Origin: an uncultured Acetatifactor sp.
GTDB lineage: Bacteria > Bacillota > Clostridia > Lachnospirales > Lachnospiraceae
DNA length: 64,000 bases
Assembly: GCA_910578815.1 (NCBI GenBank)
Contig: CAJTSE010000003.1
Span: forward strand, 219,645 to 283,644
Direction of reading: 5' to 3'
A program made the translations under genes and the position numbers. Below the pieces are notes generated by a model. It did no database searches. It saw only the letters and a program-made list of their open reading frames with translations, and was not told the DNA's origin. Shown one piece after another: positions 26,504-35,264 of the stretch (its first letter is position 1; each line of letters begins with the position of its first letter).

Positions 26504-26782
26504 ATGCTGATACACATCGGATTTGGTAATATCGTCAATACTACAAAGATTATTGCCATTGTCAGTCCGGAATCCGCGCCGGTGAAACGTCTGGTACAGA
26601 GTGCAAAGGAGAAAGGCATGGCCATAGATGCCACTCAGGGCCGTAAGACCAAGTCGGTTCTGGTCATGGAAAACAGTCAGGTGGTGCTGTCGGCGCTTTT
26701 GCCAGAGACCATTGCAGGACGTGTTCAGACGGGCCAGGGAGATTCGGAGCAGGCGGAAGAAAATGAAGGAAATGAAGGTTAG
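26504..26782 (+). CDS. remA: extracellular matrix regulator RemA (DUF370)
   Basis: A small DNA-binding regulator of 92 residues. The core LIHIGFGNIVNTTKIIAIVS through GRKTKSVLVMENSQVVLSAL is characteristic of RemA, which in Bacillus activates biofilm matrix genes and forms ring-shaped oligomers. The C-terminal tail is acidic (EQAEENEGNEG). AGGAGG lies seven bases before ATG 26504; a GTG six bases earlier is too close to it. It lies between yicC and gmk, the standard position. Confidence 0.93.
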   Translation: MLIHIGFGNIVNTTKIIAIVSPESAPVKRLVQSAKEKGMAIDATQGRKTKSVLVMENSQVVLSALLPETIAGRVQTGQGDSEQAEENEGNEG

Positions 26783-26824
26783 CAGAAGATGAGTGCCGAG
26801 TTTAGGCGCGGAATGCGAGGAAGT

Positions 26825-27463
26825 ATGGAACAAAAGGGAATTTTGATTGTCTTGTCCGGATTTTCCGGAGCAGGCAAGGGAACGGTAGTAAAGAGACTTT
26901 TGCAGAAGTATGACGAATATGCGCTTTCCATTTCCATGACTACCAGGGCTCCCAGACCGGGAGAAAAGGATGGAGTGGAATATTTCTTTACCACAAGGGA
27001 AAAATTTGAAGAGATCATCGTTCAGAATGGGCTGATTGAATATGCGCTTTACTGCGGCAATTATTACGGCACTCCCAGAGAATATGTGGAGGAAAAGCTG
27101 TCTGCGGGGAAAAATGTGATTTTGGAAATTGAGATTCAGGGAGCACTGAAGATTAAGGAAAAATTTCCTGAGAGCCTTCTGATCTTTGTGACACCGCACA
27201 GTGTCCAGGAATTGAAGCGCAGGCTGGAGGGAAGAGGAACGGAAGAGCCGGAGGTGATTGCCAGAAGGCTTGCCCGTGCGGCAGAGGAATCAGAAGGTAT
27301 AAATGCCTATGATTATATAGTAGTCAACGACGAGCTGGAGGTCTGTGTGGATGAGGTTCACCGCCTGGTGGATGTGGCCCGCAGAGCGCCTGTGAGAAGT
27401 CAGGAGTTTATAGGAAAGATCAGAGAGGAACTGAAAGGTTTCGCGAAAGGAGCAGATTCATAA
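26825..27463 (+). CDS. gmk: guanylate kinase
   Basis: Guanylate kinase, about 212 residues, phosphorylates GMP to GDP with ATP. It has the P-loop SGFSGAGKGTV, the GMP-binding region TTRAPRPGEKDGVEYFF and the family segment ILEIEIQGALKIKE. ATG 26825, preceded by GAGGAAG, gives the usual length; an in-frame ATG at 26789 would add 12 residues. It overlaps rpoZ by one base (TAATG). Confidence 0.96.
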   Translation: MEQKGILIVLSGFSGAGKGTVVKRLLQKYDEYALSISMTTRAPRPGEKDGVEYFFTTREKFEEIIVQNGLIEYALYCGNYYGTPREYVEEKLSAGKNVILEIEIQGALKIKEKFPESLLIFVTPHSVQELKRRLEGRGTEEPEVIARRLARAAEESEGINAYDYIVVNDELEVCVDEVHRLVDVARRAPVRSQEFIGKIREELKGFAKGADS

Positions 27464-27696
27464 TGTTACATCCATCTTATTCCGATTTAATGAAGGTCGT
27501 AAACAGCGAGGTTGAGCAGGGGGAGGCCCCTGTGGTAAACAGCCGTTATTCTATTGTGATGGCTACCTCAAAGAGGGCAAGACAGATTATTGCCGGGGAA
27601 GAGCCCCTGGTGGAGGGTAAGGATAAAAAGCCTCTTTCCGTTGCGATAGAGGAATTGAACCAGAGTCAGATCAAGATACTCGGTGACGAAGAATAA
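27463..27696 (+). CDS. rpoZ: DNA-directed RNA polymerase omega subunit
   Basis: The omega subunit, 77 residues, stabilises the beta' subunit of RNA polymerase. The conserved core is YSIVMATSKRARQII followed by KPLSVAIEEL. It is translationally coupled to gmk through a one-base overlap. A strong terminator follows. Confidence 0.95.
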   Translation: MLHPSYSDLMKVVNSEVEQGEAPVVNSRYSIVMATSKRARQIIAGEEPLVEGKDKKPLSVAIEELNQSQIKILGDEE

Positions 27697-27706
27697 GGAA
27701 AGAAGG

Positions 27707-27755
27707 GCTGTTGCAAAATGACGATTTTCCGATTCTGATTTTGCAGCAGCTTTTT
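27707..27755 (+). terminator. rho-independent terminator after rpoZ
   Basis: GCTGTTGCAAAAT and ATTTTGCAGCAGC form a 13-base-pair stem (one G-T pair), directly followed by TTTTT. Confidence 0.85.
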
Positions 27756-27838
27756 ACTTTATAAAAAACGGCGCCGTCAGGCGCGGGCATCAAGAGTGCG
27801 AAGCACTTATTTTTCTGAATAGGAAATTTTGGTGAATC

Positions 27839-29170
27839 ATGATGAAAATATTTTTTATTTCCTTAGGGTGCGACAAAAACCTGGTGGACACGGAGATGAT
27901 GCTGGGCCTGCTTGGAAGAGAGGGTTATTCCTTTACGGACGATGAGGCGGAAGCGGATATTGTGGTGGTCAATACCTGCTGTTTTATCGGTGACGCCAAG
28001 GAAGAGAGCATCAATATGCTGTTGGAGATGGCGGAGCTAAAAGATTCGGGGCAGCTTAAGGCTTTGATTGCGGCGGGCTGCTTGGCGCAGCGCTATCGGG
28101 AGGAAATTCAGCAGGAAATTCCTCAGGTGGATGCCGTCGTGGGCACGGCTGCCATCGAAGAGATTGCAGAGGCAGTGAGAGAATCCCTGGAGGGAAGGAG
28201 CAGGAATCACTATCGTGAACTGGATGAGAAGCCTGCGGTTTTTGCGGACAGAATTCTGACCACGGGAGGGCATTTCGCCTATCTGAAGATTGCCGAGGGC
28301 TGTAATAAACGCTGCACTTATTGTATCATCCCTAAAGTGAGGGGAAATTATCGCAGCGTACCGTTGGAAGAATTGACGGCCCAGGCCGAGAAACTGGCCG
28401 AACAGGGTGTTCGGGAACTGATTCTGGTGGCTCAGGAGACCACGCTTTACGGAATGGACCTTTATGGGGAAAAGACCCTGCCAAGGCTGCTGAAAAGCCT
28501 GGCCGGGATCGACGGCATTCACTGGATCCGGCTTTTGTACTGTTATCCGGAGGAGATCACGGAAGAGCTGATAGAGACCATTGCCGAAGAGCCAAAGATC
28601 TGTCATTATCTGGACATTCCCATTCAGCACGCCGCGGATGAGGTGCTAAAGCGCATGGGGAGACGCACACATCAGGAAGAGCTGCGGCAGCAGATTATAA
28701 AGCTGCGGGAGCGAATCCCGGATATTTGTCTGCGGACTACGCTGATCAGCGGATTTCCGGGCGAAACGGAAGAAGATTTTGAAGAGCTGTACCGCTTTGT
28801 GAACGAAATGGAATTTGACAGACTGGGGGTTTTTACTTACTCTCAGGAGGAAGATACGGCTGCAGCCGAAATGCCGGATCAGATTGAGGAAGAAGTCAAG
28901 GTTTTCCGCAGGGATGAGCTGATGGAGCTTGCGCAGGCAATTTCCTTTGAAAAGGCTGAGGCCATGGCCGGGAAGGTGCTGGAGGTCATGGTGGAAGGCA
29001 AGGCTGTGGATGAGGATGTATATGTTACCAGAACCTACCGGGATGCGCCGGAGGTGGACGGCTATCTGTTTTTACATACCACGGCGTCGCTGATGACCGG
29101 GGATTTTGTAAAGGTGCTTGTCACCGACTATAACGAATATGATCTGATAGGAGAAATATATCATGAGTAA
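27839..29170 (+). CDS. rimO: ribosomal protein S12 methylthiotransferase RimO
   Basis: RimO, 443 residues, a radical-SAM enzyme that adds a methylthio group to an aspartate of S12. The UPF0004 domain (ISLGCDKNLVDTE, NTCCFI) binds one iron-sulfur cluster. The radical-SAM CxxxCxxC is CNKRCTYC (about residue 155), and a C-terminal TRAM domain is present. The start may be ATG 27839 or the next ATG. The pgsA start lies inside its last codons (8-base overlap), so they are co-translated. Confidence 0.96.
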   Translation: MMKIFFISLGCDKNLVDTEMMLGLLGREGYSFTDDEAEADIVVVNTCCFIGDAKEESINMLLEMAELKDSGQLKALIAAGCLAQRYREEIQQEIPQVDAVVGTAAIEEIAEAVRESLEGRSRNHYRELDEKPAVFADRILTTGGHFAYLKIAEGCNKRCTYCIIPKVRGNYRSVPLEELTAQAEKLAEQGVRELILVAQETTLYGMDLYGEKTLPRLLKSLAGIDGIHWIRLLYCYPEEITEELIETIAEEPKICHYLDIPIQHAADEVLKRMGRRTHQEELRQQIIKLRERIPDICLRTTLISGFPGETEEDFEELYRFVNEMEFDRLGVFTYSQEEDTAAAEMPDQIEEEVKVFRRDELMELAQAISFEKAEAMAGKVLEVMVEGKAVDEDVYVTRTYRDAPEVDGYLFLHTTASLMTGDFVKVLVTDYNEYDLIGEIYHE

Positions 29171-29756
29171 AATGAATCTGCCAAATAAACTGACGATTTT
29201 CAGGGTGATTTTAATTGTTCCTTTTTTACTGTTTCTTCTGGGCGGGTATCATCAGTGGGCTTGGTTTCGGGCGGTGTTTGGCTGGTGCATGCCCTATGCG
29301 GACTATATTGCCCTGGCGATTTTTATCGTTGCCAGCCTGACGGATTTAGCGGACGGCAAAATTGCCCGGAAATATAATCTGGTGACAAATTTTGGAAAGT
29401 TTATGGATCCCTTGGCGGATAAGCTGTTGGTCTGCGGGGCCATGATTGCCTTGTCAGAGATGAGGCGGATTCCTTCCTGGGTGGTAATTGTCATTATCAG
29501 CCGTGAATTTATTATCAGCGGCTTTCGGCTGATTGCTGCGGATAATCATGTGGTGATTGCCGCAAGCTATTGGGGAAAGTTTAAGACTACCTTTCAGATG
29601 GTGATGGTTTGTTTGATGATCGCCAATCTGGGAGTGAAATATCCTGCGATGCGGATTATCACCGATATTATCATGTGGATTGCTCTGGTACTGACGGTAA
29701 TTTCCCTAGTGGATTATCTGGTGAAGAACAAGGGCGTAATGAAGGAGCAGAAATGA
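29163..29756 (+). CDS. pgsA: CDP-diacylglycerol-glycerol-3-phosphate 3-phosphatidyltransferase
   Basis: PgsA, 197 residues, a membrane enzyme making phosphatidylglycerol phosphate. It carries the CDP-alcohol phosphotransferase motif spread as DLADGKIAR...FGKFMDPLADKL, and about five membrane helices. It overlaps rimO by 8 bases and is followed by cinA after 7 bases. Confidence 0.96.
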   Translation: MSKMNLPNKLTIFRVILIVPFLLFLLGGYHQWAWFRAVFGWCMPYADYIALAIFIVASLTDLADGKIARKYNLVTNFGKFMDPLADKLLVCGAMIALSEMRRIPSWVVIVIISREFIISGFRLIAADNHVVIAASYWGKFKTTFQMVMVCLMIANLGVKYPAMRIITDIIMWIALVLTVISLVDYLVKNKGVMKEQK

Positions 29757-29763
29757 GGTAATT

Positions 29764-31032
29764 ATGACGGTAGAATTAATCAGTGTGGGAACGGAGCTGT
29801 TGCTGGGGAATATTGTGAATACCAACGCCGCGTATCTGGCGGAGAAGTGTGCGGGACTGGGACTTACCTGCTATTTTCAGACGGTGGCAGGGGATAACAG
29901 GGAACGGTTGTCAATGGTGCTTAAGACGGCTCTGGAACGGGCCGATGTTATCTTTTTATCGGGGGGTCTAGGGCCCACTGAGGATGACCTGACCAAGGAG
30001 ACGGCGGCAGAGGTCTGTGGAAAGAAGCTGGTGCTTCATGAACCCAGCAAGAAAGCAATCAAGAAATACTTTGAGGAAAAGGGAATAAAGCCCACGGACA
30101 ATAACTGGAAGCAGGCCATGCTTCCGGAGGGCTGTATCGTGCTGGAAAACCATAACGGCACCGCCCCCGGCGTCATCATGGAGCTTGAGAATGCAAGGGT
30201 AGTGTTGCTGCCCGGACCGCCCAATGAGCTGTGTCCCATGTTTGAAGAGAGCGTAGAGCCTTATCTGGCAGGGCTGACGGCGCAGGTCATCTGCTCCCAA
30301 ACCGTGAAGATCTGCGGCGTGGGGGAGAGCAGGGCGGAAACCATGGTTAAGGATCTGATTGATGCGCAGACAAATCCTACCATTGCCACCTATGCAAAGA
30401 CCGGGGAGGTCCATATTCGGGTGACGGCATCCGCGATGGACCGGAAAGGGGCCATGAAGCTGATTAAGCCGGTAGTGAAGGAATTAAAGGGCCGGTTTGG
30501 AAATAATGTTTATTCCACCGAGGCGGATACCACCTTGGAAAAAGCAGTGATCGACCTTTTACAGGCAAACGACCTGACGGTTACCTGTGCGGAGTCCTGC
30601 ACGGGAGGGCTGCTTTCAGCCAGGCTGATCAATGTACCGGGTGCATCCGAGGTTTATAAGTCAGGTGTCATAACTTATTCCAACAAGGCCAAGCGCAGAT
30701 TCTTAAACGTGAAAAAGTCCACCCTTCAGAAATACGGCCCGGTCAGTGAGCAGACGGCGGAGGAAATGGCGAAAGGGGCGGCTCTTTTGTTGAAGGCTGA
30801 CGCTGCCGTGGCGGTGACGGGACTGGCCGGTCCGGACGGCGGAACGGAGGATAAGCCTGTGGGTCTTGTATACATCGCCTGCAGCGTCAAGGGAAAGGTA
30901 ACGACTAAAAAGTATCATTTTTCCGGCAGCAGGAGTAAGGTGAGGGAATCTGCCGTTTCTGCGGCGCTGTCTTTGCTGCGCAGCTGCATTTTGGAATATT
31001 TCAGCAAGGTGACATTCGGCAAGAAAGATTAG
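29764..31032 (+). CDS. cinA: CinA family protein (competence/damage-inducible)
   Basis: CinA, 422 residues. The N-terminal molybdopterin-binding-like domain (ISVGTELLLGNIVNTN, LSGGLGPTEDDLT) is joined to the C-terminal CinA domain (TCAESCTGGLLSARL, AVTGLAGPDGG). The latter is linked to nicotinamide-nucleotide amidase activity, the former to ADP-ribose or NAD-related hydrolysis. GAGGT precedes the start. It belongs to the same run as pgsA; in many Firmicutes recA is nearby, but it is not seen here. Confidence 0.95.
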   Translation: MTVELISVGTELLLGNIVNTNAAYLAEKCAGLGLTCYFQTVAGDNRERLSMVLKTALERADVIFLSGGLGPTEDDLTKETAAEVCGKKLVLHEPSKKAIKKYFEEKGIKPTDNNWKQAMLPEGCIVLENHNGTAPGVIMELENARVVLLPGPPNELCPMFEESVEPYLAGLTAQVICSQTVKICGVGESRAETMVKDLIDAQTNPTIATYAKTGEVHIRVTASAMDRKGAMKLIKPVVKELKGRFGNNVYSTEADTTLEKAVIDLLQANDLTVTCAESCTGGLLSARLINVPGASEVYKSGVITYSNKAKRRFLNVKKSTLQKYGPVSEQTAEEMAKGAALLLKADAAVAVTGLAGPDGGTEDKPVGLVYIACSVKGKVTTKKYHFSGSRSKVRESAVSAALSLLRSCILEYFSKVTFGKKD

Positions 31033-31042
31033 GAGAAATAAA

Positions 31043-31456
31043 ATGTGGTGGGTATTGGCATTGCTGTCCGCGTTTTTTGCGGCGTTGACTTCTATACTGG
31101 CCAAGGTGGGAATTGAGGGGGTAAACTCAAATCTTGCCACGGCAATCAGAACCATCGTGGTATTGATTATGGCCTGGGGGATGGTGTTTCTTACCCATGC
31201 GCAGGGGGGCCTGGGCCAGATCAGCAGAAAAAGCTGGCTGTTTTTAATTCTGTCGGGACTGGCCACCGGTGCTTCCTGGCTGTGCTATTACAGGGCTGTT
31301 CAGATGGGAGAGGTGTCAAAGGTAGCGCCCATCGACAAGCTGAGTGTAGTGATAACGATACTGCTGGCATTCCTGTTCCTGCATGAGCAGTTTACGGCCA
31401 AGTCTCTGATCGGCTGTCTGCTGATTGGGCTGGGAACGCTGATTATGGTTTTGTGA
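31043..31456 (+). CDS. EamA family transporter, single-domain
   Basis: A membrane protein of 137 residues with four or five hydrophobic segments matching one EamA/DMT half, including the APIDKLSVVITILLAFLFL stretch. Short EamA proteins of this size are thought to dimerise. The substrate is unknown. GGAGAAATAAA precedes the ATG; it follows cinA by 10 bases. Confidence 0.88.
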   Translation: MWWVLALLSAFFAALTSILAKVGIEGVNSNLATAIRTIVVLIMAWGMVFLTHAQGGLGQISRKSWLFLILSGLATGASWLCYYRAVQMGEVSKVAPIDKLSVVITILLAFLFLHEQFTAKSLIGCLLIGLGTLIMVL

Positions 31457-31501
31457 ACAGGCAGGATAAAATCATCTAATATGTAAAGTGGGCATGACGG
31501 A

Positions 31502-32320
31502 ATGAAGGAAAGAAGAATTATCAATAAAAACAGCACCTATCAGCAGATAGAGGTACTTAAGACCAATCGTAACAAGCGTTATAAATATAACAGATTCCTG
31601 GTGGAAGGCGTCCGCAGCCTGAATGAGGCCGTTAAAAACGGATGGAAGATTCATTCCTTTCTTTATGCGGAGGGAGGCTTGTCCGACTGGGCGGCGAATA
31701 TGATAAGGACGGTACAGACAGAGGAAAATTATTGTCTGACGCCGGAGCTGATGAGAGAGCTTTCCGAAAAGGAGGATACCTCGGAGCTGATGGCGGTGAT
31801 CGGGATGCGGGAGGACAGGCTGGAAAATGTGCGGCTTTCCGATAATCCCTTTCTGGTGCTGTTTGACCGGCCTTCCAATAAGGGGAATCTGGGAACCATG
31901 ATCCGCTCCTGTGACGGACTGGGAGCAGACATGCTGATTATCACCGGACATGCGGTGGACCTGTATGACCCTGAGGTAGTAGTATCTGCCATGGGATCCT
32001 TTTTTAATCTGCCGGTGGTGAGGATTGACGACAACGGCAGATTATATGGCTTTATCGGGAAAATGAGGAAAAAGTATCCAGGGTTTACCGTAGTGGGAAC
32101 CACAGCCCACAGGGAGAATCCCATCTGGTCCGCGGACTTGACCGTGCCGCTGATGTTGATGATCGGCAATGAGACTTTGGGGCTGAACAGAGCGTTTAAG
32201 GAAAGCTGTGATCTGCTTTGTACGATTCCGATGGCGGAAAAATCCTATGCTACCTCTTTCAATGTGAGCTGTGCGGCGTCCGTTATGATGTATGAGGTTA
32301 CAAGGCAAAGGGAAGAGTAA
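31502..32320 (+). CDS. TrmH/SpoU family RNA methyltransferase
   Basis: A protein of 272 residues. An N-terminal substrate-binding region (NRYKYNRFLVEGVRSLNEA-like) is followed by a SPOUT knot domain with FDRPSNKGNLGTMIRSCD, IGNETLGLN and IPMAEKSYATSFNVSCA, the SAM-binding trefoil motifs. It methylates a ribose in rRNA or tRNA; the exact site is not known. The Shine-Dalgarno is weak. It ends just before the GNAT gene. Confidence 0.9.
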   Translation: MKERRIINKNSTYQQIEVLKTNRNKRYKYNRFLVEGVRSLNEAVKNGWKIHSFLYAEGGLSDWAANMIRTVQTEENYCLTPELMRELSEKEDTSELMAVIGMREDRLENVRLSDNPFLVLFDRPSNKGNLGTMIRSCDGLGADMLIITGHAVDLYDPEVVVSAMGSFFNLPVVRIDDNGRLYGFIGKMRKKYPGFTVVGTTAHRENPIWSADLTVPLMLMIGNETLGLNRAFKESCDLLCTIPMAEKSYATSFNVSCAASVMMYEVTRQREE

Positions 32321-32324
32321 ATTT

Positions 32325-33134
32325 ATGTTGAGAAAAGCAACTGCGGAAGATATTGTAGAATATGGTGATTTTGTCTATGGACTGGCGTTGGACCAGACAA
32401 AATCGGCATATCCAACTTATGCGGACGGGATTAAGACGCGGGAAGATTTTCTGACTTGTGCTCGGAAGGCTGTCGTTGAGGAAACCTCCGAGCTTTTGCT
32501 GTTTTGTCAGGGGGACATCCCGGAAGGCTGGATTCAGTATTTTTGGATTCAGGAGGATCACTATCTGCAATGCACGACCTGCAATATCCGTCAGGGAACG
32601 GCGCAGGCGCTGGGAGAGCTGATTAAGTTGTTAAAGGCAGATTTTCCGGGATATACGTTTTATTTCGGATTTCCGTCCTGTAATGAAGAGGCGGTTTGTT
32701 TTTTGCAGGAAAACGGGTTTCAGTGTGTTGAAGAGGCTTGGAATAACTCGTTTTTTTTCCAAGAATATCAGCGTCTGCGGCCGAATGAAAATGCCGTCGA
32801 TGAAACTATCGTCTATAATCATATCGTGAGTATAGGCAGGGACAATTTTGATGAATTTCGGGCGGTATATTGGCCGGATGAGAAAGCCTACTGGAATTGC
32901 GACCGTATTCTGGAATGTCTGGAGGACTGGGTGATTTATGGATACAGAGAGGAGGAAAGCCTTGCCGGGGCCGTTTATTTTCGGGGAAATCAGGAATATT
33001 ATGAGATCTACGGAATGGAATTTGCAGGGGGAAAATATCAGGATCAGGTCTGCCGGGGGCTGCTGGCGGCAGCCCGGTCCTGTATCATAAGTACAGGACA
33101 GTCGAAACGAGGTCGCGCGGCAGATTGTTCCTAA
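32325..33134 (+). CDS. GNAT-type acetyltransferase, C-terminus replaced
   Basis: A protein of about 269 residues. The N-terminal ~150 residues are GNAT-like (LRKATAEDIVEYGDFV, then FLQENGFQC). A second half looks like another GNAT unit (DNFDEFRAVYWPDEKAYWN, LAGAVYFRGNQEYYEIYGMEF). The last ~20 residues (from about SCIISTGQ) lack the expected final strand and helix and run into sequence belonging to an AraC gene. I read this as a deletion that removed the end of this gene. GGGAAGAG precedes ATG 32325. It may be nonfunctional. Confidence 0.65.
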   Translation: MLRKATAEDIVEYGDFVYGLALDQTKSAYPTYADGIKTREDFLTCARKAVVEETSELLLFCQGDIPEGWIQYFWIQEDHYLQCTTCNIRQGTAQALGELIKLLKADFPGYTFYFGFPSCNEEAVCFLQENGFQCVEEAWNNSFFFQEYQRLRPNENAVDETIVYNHIVSIGRDNFDEFRAVYWPDEKAYWNCDRILECLEDWVIYGYREEESLAGAVYFRGNQEYYEIYGMEFAGGKYQDQVCRGLLAAARSCIISTGQSKRGRAADCS

Positions 33135-33250
33135 ATTATTTTGCGGATAAGCTGGGTTATTCCGAGTTTCACCTTTCCAGAAAGTTCAAGGAGATTTCGG
33201 GGATGCAGTTTCGGGATTATCTGCGGAATCGGAAACTGGCCTTTGGTATT
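33125..33250 (+). pseudogene. orphan fragment of an AraC-family DNA-binding domain
   Basis: One frame codes LNYFADKLGYSEFHLSRKFK and continues EISGMQFRDYLRNRKLA, which is the first helix-turn-helix of an AraC-type regulator and the start of the linker helix. Upstream the frame runs into GNAT sequence, and after KLAFG it turns into the antisense of the neighbouring esterase. Neither the rest of the DNA-binding domain nor a sensor domain is present. It is a remnant left between two deletion or rearrangement junctions. Confidence 0.7.
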
Positions 33251-35249
33251 TGTCGTTTTCCTCATGAATCTCATGGACCAGGGCCTGGAGAAAATAAAGC
33301 TCCTTGGCGGCCTTTTCACGGGTGACGCTGCATTGAGGCTTGAAAAGAGTACCGTTACACATGCGTCCCCGCCGGATACCGGTTTCCGAACGGATCAGGC
33401 CGAGACGATAGCATTCCCTGGCTGCAGCAGAAAAGGAATCGGAAATGGAAGCAGTGTCTGTAAGCTGTTCCCAGGGCACCAGAGGATAATACATGGCGCT
33501 CTCTCCCGTAAGGTTGGGATCATAATCCGGATTGTCAGGGGCAATTCCGCAGCCGTTATAGTCCGTCATATAGGCAGGTTTTTGGTATCTTATCTCCCGG
33601 GAACTTATGGTTTGGGGCGGGAAGGCCGCAAGAAAAGCCCGGAAGACCAGCCATGCCATGGACTCTCTGGTTAAAAGGGAATTCTCCTGCAGGAGACCGA
33701 CGGGCAGATCGGGACTGAGCCGTTGCGCCGTATCGTTTAATTCGTCATATCCGGGAAAGGCAGGGAGGTGCAGGGCCTTTGCCAGACTGATTTGAAAATC
33801 TTTTACGGTTATGGGTGCGGACGGACGGAAACAGCCGTCCGTCTGCCGTCTCATGATTCCGTGTTTTAAAAGAAATTCAATCTGGTTTCTGTAATATGCG
33901 TTCCTGCCGGTCTGAACGTCTTTTGAAAGTTCAGGAAACAGCAGGTAACTGTCGTCTGCCTTTAATGCCTTCAGAAAAACAGGGCGGAAGTAATCCGCAG
34001 GAATCAGGTTCTGGCGCAGCAGTTCCCTGGCAGCAATACGGGCAAACTGTTTTGCCAGAGCTTCTTTATAATGGGTTCCGTCGCATTTATGATCCGGGTG
34101 GCCGTTGGCATAGCTGCCGGAATTTGTTTTACCCGGCGTCTCTCCGGCTTCAACGGAAAGGAAGAGGGCTTTGGCAGCTTCCCCGCCCACAGTCTCCAGG
34201 TATCGAATGCTCTCCGTATATAAGTCAATAAATGGCAGACCATGTCTGAAGGCGGCGGCTTTCAGCAGTCCGGGGCAGTCAATGCTGTTTGACTTTGTAA
34301 AACCGCCATACACGATCCCTTCGGCTCCTGTGGCGTCACCGTTGATGCGTGTCATGGGAGATACCAAAATCAGGCGGACATCCATAAGAGCGGCAGCAGG
34401 TATAAAGTATTCGTCCAGCCACTTTTGAAAGGTGGCTTCCGTATTGCCCCGGCCAAACCGCGCCTCCGGTCCGTCCACTTCCCCTCTGGCTTCGTCGTTG
34501 TGCCCGCTCTGCAGCAGCAGAATATCACCGGGTTGGGAATTCAGCAGCAGATCATTTATCCGTCCTTCTCTGTACATAGAGGACAGGGAGCGTCCGCCCA
34601 TGGCATAATTCAACACAGAAACCTTGTCTTTATCAAAAAAGTCATCAAAGATCTGTCCCCATCCGGACATCAGGTTTTCCTCATATATATAGGATTTTAC
34701 GGTGGAGTCTCCAAGAGTGAAGATGGCGGGGGTGCAAGCGGAAGCCGTCCGCGGCGGCAGGGAGCTAACACGGATAGAGGTTACGGAGACCTCCCATTCC
34801 GGAGCGGCAGGCTCGATTTCGATCTCCATGTAATCCCTTGTATTTATGTAGTCGTAAGTCCAGACATTTCCCGTAAAGCCTGCGGTATGGATTCTGGGAA
34901 TCAGCATGGCGGCATCCCAGAAGGTTTTCAGGGCAATTTGTTCCGCGTTCATGCCGGAGACGGAAATAAGCGTCTGTTCCGGCCGGGACAAAACGGTTAC
35001 TTCGATATGATAAGCGCCGGGAGGCAGGTCTATGCGGAAGGCCATGCCAATATTGTCATAAGCGTTGGCGTTCCGGCGATAGGCATGTTCGGGGCAGGGA
35101 GGCATGACTGCTCCTTTTTTGCTCTGCACAATCAACTCCGGGTAAAGGGTCCTGACGGGCATGGAAGAAGTCTCCTTCAGAAAACCGCATCCGGCCGCAG
35201 GGGTGTACAGGTCATATGATTGTCCCGTAAATAAGTAATTTTTTTCCAT
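33186..35249 (-). CDS. SGNH-type rhamnogalacturonan acetylesterase (CE12-like) with SLH-like repeats
   Basis: A protein of 687 residues with no visible signal peptide. A beta-rich N-terminal domain (about 1-170) is followed by an SGNH hydrolase with GDSTVKSY (block I serine, about 180), NYAMGGRS, LQSGHND and DGTHY (catalytic aspartate-histidine, about 400). This is the pattern of rhamnogalacturonan acetylesterases, which remove acetyl groups from pectin. The C-terminal third contains two SLH-like repeats (IEFLLKHGI...DGCFRP; CYRLGLI...TREKAAKELYF). The last ~25 residues are antisense to the AraC fragment, so the original end was lost. AGGAG precedes the ATG. Confidence 0.85.
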   Translation of the reverse strand: MEKNYLFTGQSYDLYTPAAGCGFLKETSSMPVRTLYPELIVQSKKGAVMPPCPEHAYRRNANAYDNIGMAFRIDLPPGAYHIEVTVLSRPEQTLISVSGMNAEQIALKTFWDAAMLIPRIHTAGFTGNVWTYDYINTRDYMEIEIEPAAPEWEVSVTSIRVSSLPPRTASACTPAIFTLGDSTVKSYIYEENLMSGWGQIFDDFFDKDKVSVLNYAMGGRSLSSMYREGRINDLLLNSQPGDILLLQSGHNDEARGEVDGPEARFGRGNTEATFQKWLDEYFIPAAALMDVRLILVSPMTRINGDATGAEGIVYGGFTKSNSIDCPGLLKAAAFRHGLPFIDLYTESIRYLETVGGEAAKALFLSVEAGETPGKTNSGSYANGHPDHKCDGTHYKEALAKQFARIAARELLRQNLIPADYFRPVFLKALKADDSYLLFPELSKDVQTGRNAYYRNQIEFLLKHGIMRRQTDGCFRPSAPITVKDFQISLAKALHLPAFPGYDELNDTAQRLSPDLPVGLLQENSLLTRESMAWLVFRAFLAAFPPQTISSREIRYQKPAYMTDYNGCGIAPDNPDYDPNLTGESAMYYPLVPWEQLTDTASISDSFSAAARECYRLGLIRSETGIRRGRMCNGTLFKPQCSVTREKAAKELYFLQALVHEIHEENDKYQRPVSDSADNPETASPKSP

Positions 35250-35264
35250 CTTTTCTCCTATTCA

